64,000 bases of DNA from Isoptericola sp. BMS4 (GTDB taxonomy: Bacteria; Actinomycetota; Actinomycetes; Actinomycetales; Cellulomonadaceae). The stretch covers positions 1,252,116 through 1,316,115 of the forward strand of contig NZ_SIRP01000001.1 of the NCBI RefSeq assembly GCF_011634835.1. The letters run 5' to 3'. The translations under genes were made by a program, and so were the position numbers. Positions 61,356 through 64,000 of the stretch are shown in pieces. The notes beneath the pieces were generated by a model. The model was not told the DNA's origin. It made no database searches and saw only the letters and a list, made by a program, of their open reading frames with translations. How positions within the stretch are numbered: position 1 is the stretch's first letter; the number at the start of each line of letters is the position of its first letter.

Positions 61356-62666
61356 GTGAGCTCCGTGCCCCCCGCAGGCCCCGCCTCCCGCCCCGCCCCG
61401 CCGCGGCACGCCGTGCGTGCCGCCTGGGCGGTCTCGGCGGTCTTCGTCGTCGCCGGGGTCGGCACCGCCACCTGGGCGGCCCGCATCCCCGCCGTGCGCG
61501 ACGGGCTCGGCTTCTCCGAGGCGCAGATGGGCGTGCTGCTGCTCACCGGCGCGGTCGGCTCGATGGTCGCCCTGCCGCTGTCCGGGATGATCGCGTCCCG
61601 CATCGGGGCGGGCGTCACCTGCGTGGCGTTCGCCGCCCTGCACCTCGTCGGGTACGGGGGCGCCGCCCTCGCCGTCGGCGCGGACCAGCCGATGCTCGTG
61701 CGCCTGGGCCTCTTCGTCGGCGGCATGGGCATCGGTGTGTGGGACGCGGCGATGAACCTCGAGGGCGCGGTCGTCGAGCAGCGCCTCGGCCGGTCGGTCA
61801 TGCCGCGGTTCCACGCCGCGTTCTCCCTGGGCACGGTCGGGGGAGCGGGGCTCGCGGCGCTCGCGGTGCACGCCGGGCTGTCCCTGCCCGTGCACCTGCT
61901 CGCCGTCCTCGCCGCCGACCTGCTCGTCGTCGCCGCCGCGGTCCGCTTCTTCGAGCCGGCCGGCCGGGACGCCCCGGCGGCGGACGCCGGCAGACCGGAC
62001 GGGGCGCGCGACGACACGGCCGCCGACCCGGCGACGGCCGTCGAGCCGGCCCCCGGCCACTCGTGGCGCGACACCCTCGCCACCTGGCGCGAGTCGCGGA
62101 CCCTGCTCATCGGGCTCGTGGTCCTGGCCGCGGCGCTCACCGAGGGCGCCGCCAACGACTGGGTAGGCCTCGCCGTCGTCGACGGCTTCGGCGCCGGGGA
62201 GGCCGCGGGGGCGATCGGCCTCGCCGTGTTCCTCTGCGCGATGACCCTCACGAGGCTCGCCGGCACGGCCCTCATCGACCGCCTCGGGCGGGTGGCCGTG
62301 CTGCGGCTCTCGGGCGCCGCGGCGCTCGTCGGCGTCGGGCTGTTCGCCCTGTCGCCCGTGCTGTGGGTGGCCCTCGTCGGGGTCGGGATCTGGGGCGCCG
62401 GCGCCGCGCTCGGCTTCCCGCTGGGCATGTCCGCCGCGTCCGACGACCCGCGTCGTGCCGCGCTGCGCGTCTCCGTGGTCTCGACCGTCGGGTACTCGGC
62501 GTTCTTCGTCGGGCCGGCGCTCATCGGCTTCCTCGCCGAGCACGTCGGCTACCGCGACGCGCTGCTGGTCCTCGCGCTGCCCGTCGCCGTCGGTCTGGCC
62601 GTCGCGGGGGCGGCGCGGCCGCTGCGTCCGGCCGGCGGACCGGCCCCGCGTACGCTGGACGCGTGA
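61356..62666 (+). CDS. MFS transporter, YbjJ-like
   Basis: This 436-residue membrane transporter has about twelve hydrophobic segments and a charged central loop (residues 205-235). AARIPAVRDGLGFSEAQMGVL near residue 45 and GMGIGVWDAAMNLEGAVVEQ are characteristic of the YbjJ-like branch. The direction and substrate are unknown. The divergent LacI regulator suggests induction by a sugar-like compound. It starts with GTG and overlaps murB by GTGA. Confidence 0.87.
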   Translation: MSSVPPAGPASRPAPPRHAVRAAWAVSAVFVVAGVGTATWAARIPAVRDGLGFSEAQMGVLLLTGAVGSMVALPLSGMIASRIGAGVTCVAFAALHLVGYGGAALAVGADQPMLVRLGLFVGGMGIGVWDAAMNLEGAVVEQRLGRSVMPRFHAAFSLGTVGGAGLAALAVHAGLSLPVHLLAVLAADLLVVAAAVRFFEPAGRDAPAADAGRPDGARDDTAADPATAVEPAPGHSWRDTLATWRESRTLLIGLVVLAAALTEGAANDWVGLAVVDGFGAGEAAGAIGLAVFLCAMTLTRLAGTALIDRLGRVAVLRLSGAAALVGVGLFALSPVLWVALVGVGIWGAGAALGFPLGMSAASDDPRRAALRVSVVSTVGYSAFFVGPALIGFLAEHVGYRDALLVLALPVAVGLAVAGAARPLRPAGGPAPRTLDA

Positions 62667-63925
62667 GCCTGCCAGCAGCCAGCACCTCGTCCACGACCGC
62701 CCCCGGCGGCCCCGGCGCCGCGCCGTCGGCGCCGGCCGAGCCGACGCTCGCCGACCTCACGACCCTGCGCGTGGGCGGCCCCGTCGGGACGTACGTGGAG
62801 GCCGGGACCGAGGCCGAGCTCATCGACGCCGTGCGCGCCGCCGACGACGCCGGCCGGCCCCTGCTGGTGGTCGGCGGAGGGTCCAACCTCCTCGTCGCCG
62901 ACGAGGGCTTCGACGGCGTCGTCGTGCACGACGTGCGCCAGGGGCTGGACGCCGACCTGGAGGACTCCTGCGGCACCGACGGCGCGTGCGGCGGCGCGAG
63001 CCTGTCCCTGCCGGCGGGGCAGGACTGGGACGCGTTCGTCGCCGAGGCCGTCGCGAACGAGTGGGTCGGGGTCGAGGCGCTGTCCGGCATCCCGGGCACC
63101 GTCGGCGCCGCGCCCGTGCAGAACATCGGCGCCTACGGCCAGGAGGTGGCCGGCGTCGTCTCCTCCGTGGTCACCTGGGACCGCGCCACCGGAGGCCGGA
63201 GGACCTTCACCCTCAGCGAGCTCGGCTTCGGGTACCGCACGTCGCTGCTCAAGCGGTCGATGCGCTCCGGCTCGGCCGGCCCCGACGGCGCCGCCGACCC
63301 GGGGGCGCCCTGGTACCCGACGCCGCGCTACGTCGTGCTGACGGTGAACCTGCAGATGCGTCTCGGCAGCCTGTCCGCGCCGGTCGGGTACGCCGAGCTG
63401 GCGCGGCGCCTCGGCGTCGAGGTCGGGCAGCGGGCGCCCTCGGCGGACGTGCGCGCCGCCGTGCTGGAGCTCCGGGGCGGCAAGGGGATGCTGCTCGAGG
63501 GCGTCGGCCAGGACGGTCGCCGGGCGCCGGACCACGACCGGTGGTCGGCCGGCTCGTTCTTCACCAACCCCGTGCTGCCCGTCGAGCGGGCGGGCGGGCT
63601 GCCCGCCGACGCGCCCCGCTTCCCGGTGCGCTCCGCGACGCCGGAGTCCACCACGGGTCCGAGCCTCGGCGTCGTCGACCCCGCGCTCGTCAAGACGAGC
63701 GCGGCGTGGCTCATCGAGCACGCCGGCTTCACCAAGGGCTTCGGGCTGGCGGGGGAGCACAGCCCCGCACGGCTGTCGACCCGGCACACGCTGGCCCTGA
63801 CCAACCGCGGCGGCGCGACGGCGGCCGACCTCGTCGCCCTCGCCCGCGCCGTGCGCGACGGCGTGCGCGAGGAGTTCGACGTCGAGCTGGAGCCCGAGCC
63901 CGTGCTGGTCGGCACCGCCCTCTGA
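62663..63925 (+). CDS. murB: UDP-N-acetylenolpyruvoylglucosamine reductase
   Basis: This 420-residue cytoplasmic flavoenzyme makes UDP-N-acetylmuramate for peptidoglycan. TTLRVGGPVGTYVEAGT opens the FAD domain. GGGSNLLVADEGFDGVVV, SGIPGTVGAAPVQNIGAYGQ and GYRTSLLK are diagnostic. SAGSFFTNPV carries the catalytic Ser. The N-terminal 25 residues are a Ser/Ala/Pro-rich extension, and an insert with CGTDGACGG lies near residue 105. The GTG start overlaps the MFS stop. It is an essential gene in the family. Confidence 0.95.
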   Translation: MSLPAASTSSTTAPGGPGAAPSAPAEPTLADLTTLRVGGPVGTYVEAGTEAELIDAVRAADDAGRPLLVVGGGSNLLVADEGFDGVVVHDVRQGLDADLEDSCGTDGACGGASLSLPAGQDWDAFVAEAVANEWVGVEALSGIPGTVGAAPVQNIGAYGQEVAGVVSSVVTWDRATGGRRTFTLSELGFGYRTSLLKRSMRSGSAGPDGAADPGAPWYPTPRYVVLTVNLQMRLGSLSAPVGYAELARRLGVEVGQRAPSADVRAAVLELRGGKGMLLEGVGQDGRRAPDHDRWSAGSFFTNPVLPVERAGGLPADAPRFPVRSATPESTTGPSLGVVDPALVKTSAAWLIEHAGFTKGFGLAGEHSPARLSTRHTLALTNRGGATAADLVALARAVRDGVREEFDVELEPEPVLVGTAL

Positions 63926-63942
63926 TCCGCCCCGGCAACCGC

Positions 63943-64000
63943 TGTGGGTACGAAGATGGCGTGGGACCGGGCCCGGTCCCACGCCATCTTCGTACCCACA
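63943..64000. terminator. 58-bp perfect palindrome at the window edge
   Basis: 28-nt arms and a central GC form a perfect palindrome beginning 18 nt after murB. It may extend beyond the window. It is probably a strong factor-independent hairpin without a T-run, perhaps acting in both directions. Confidence 0.65.

Overview
The window reads as chromosomal DNA of a high-GC Gram-positive actinobacterium. Most likely it is a Micrococcales member near Cellulomonas, Cellulosimicrobium or Isoptericola. The evidence is GC-rich third codon positions, many GTG starts, ATGA/GTGA start-stop overlaps, a nuoN-polyprenyl synthase pair, an rpmG-MaoC-MaoC-murB neighbourhood and desferrioxamine-type siderophore genes. 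The taxon is an inference. No CRISPR array, transposase or phage gene was seen.

Layout. 1-2158: the end of nuoN and a long-chain polyprenyl diphosphate synthase (quinone side chain). 2182-24437: one long plus-strand array. It holds a 2007-residue membrane-anchored surface protein with Ig/cadherin-like and fibronectin III repeats, a MoxR AAA ATPase, a DUF58 protein, a transglutaminase-like membrane protein that has lost its catalytic Cys and His, an RDD-FHA protein, a PP2C phosphatase, a second FHA protein, a Ser/Thr kinase, an FHA-like/winged-helix protein, a small membrane protein, and a 1490-residue FtsK/SpoIIIE ATPase with N-terminal beta-grasp-like and FHA domains (EssC-like). 24448-35352: two paralogous cargo units (24544-27592 and 31915-35352). 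Each has a WXG100-sized helical protein, a large helical protein with a hydrophobic centre, and small alpha/beta proteins. Duplicated membrane-protein genes and a deleted WXG100 remnant lie between them. I read 2.2-35.4 kb as a phospho-signalling-linked type VII-like secretion locus. A palindrome, ATGGGGA-N4-TCCCCAT, occurs upstream of the surface-protein gene, the first cargo unit and the WXG remnant that leads the second unit. It is a candidate shared operator.

35.4-39.1 kb: UbiA prenyltransferase, type III polyketide synthase, ICMT-type methyltransferase and flavin monooxygenase, together resembling clusters for prenylated, methylated alkylquinones. 39.2-46.0 kb: housekeeping genes (ferredoxin-NADP reductase, HtpX, two K+ channels, a HAD phosphatase, YajQ, RarD). 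46.1-47.7 kb: tRNA-Tyr, tRNA-Thr, tRNA-Met, rpmG and two MaoC dehydratases. 47.9-51.6 kb: a secreted peptidoglycan amidase facing a secreted C39-like peptidase, with a 30-bp inverted repeat between them. 51.8-60.1 kb: an iron-box-preceded siderophore operon (PLP decarboxylase, N-hydroxylase, fused acyltransferase-NIS synthetase, penicillin-acylase-like hydrolase, second acyltransferase). 60.1-62.7 kb: a LacI regulator divergent from an MFS transporter. 62.7-63.9 kb: murB, followed by a 58-bp perfect palindrome at the window edge.

No gene-free stretch exceeds about 260 bases. Functional calls rest on motifs and gene order read by eye; no database search was run.
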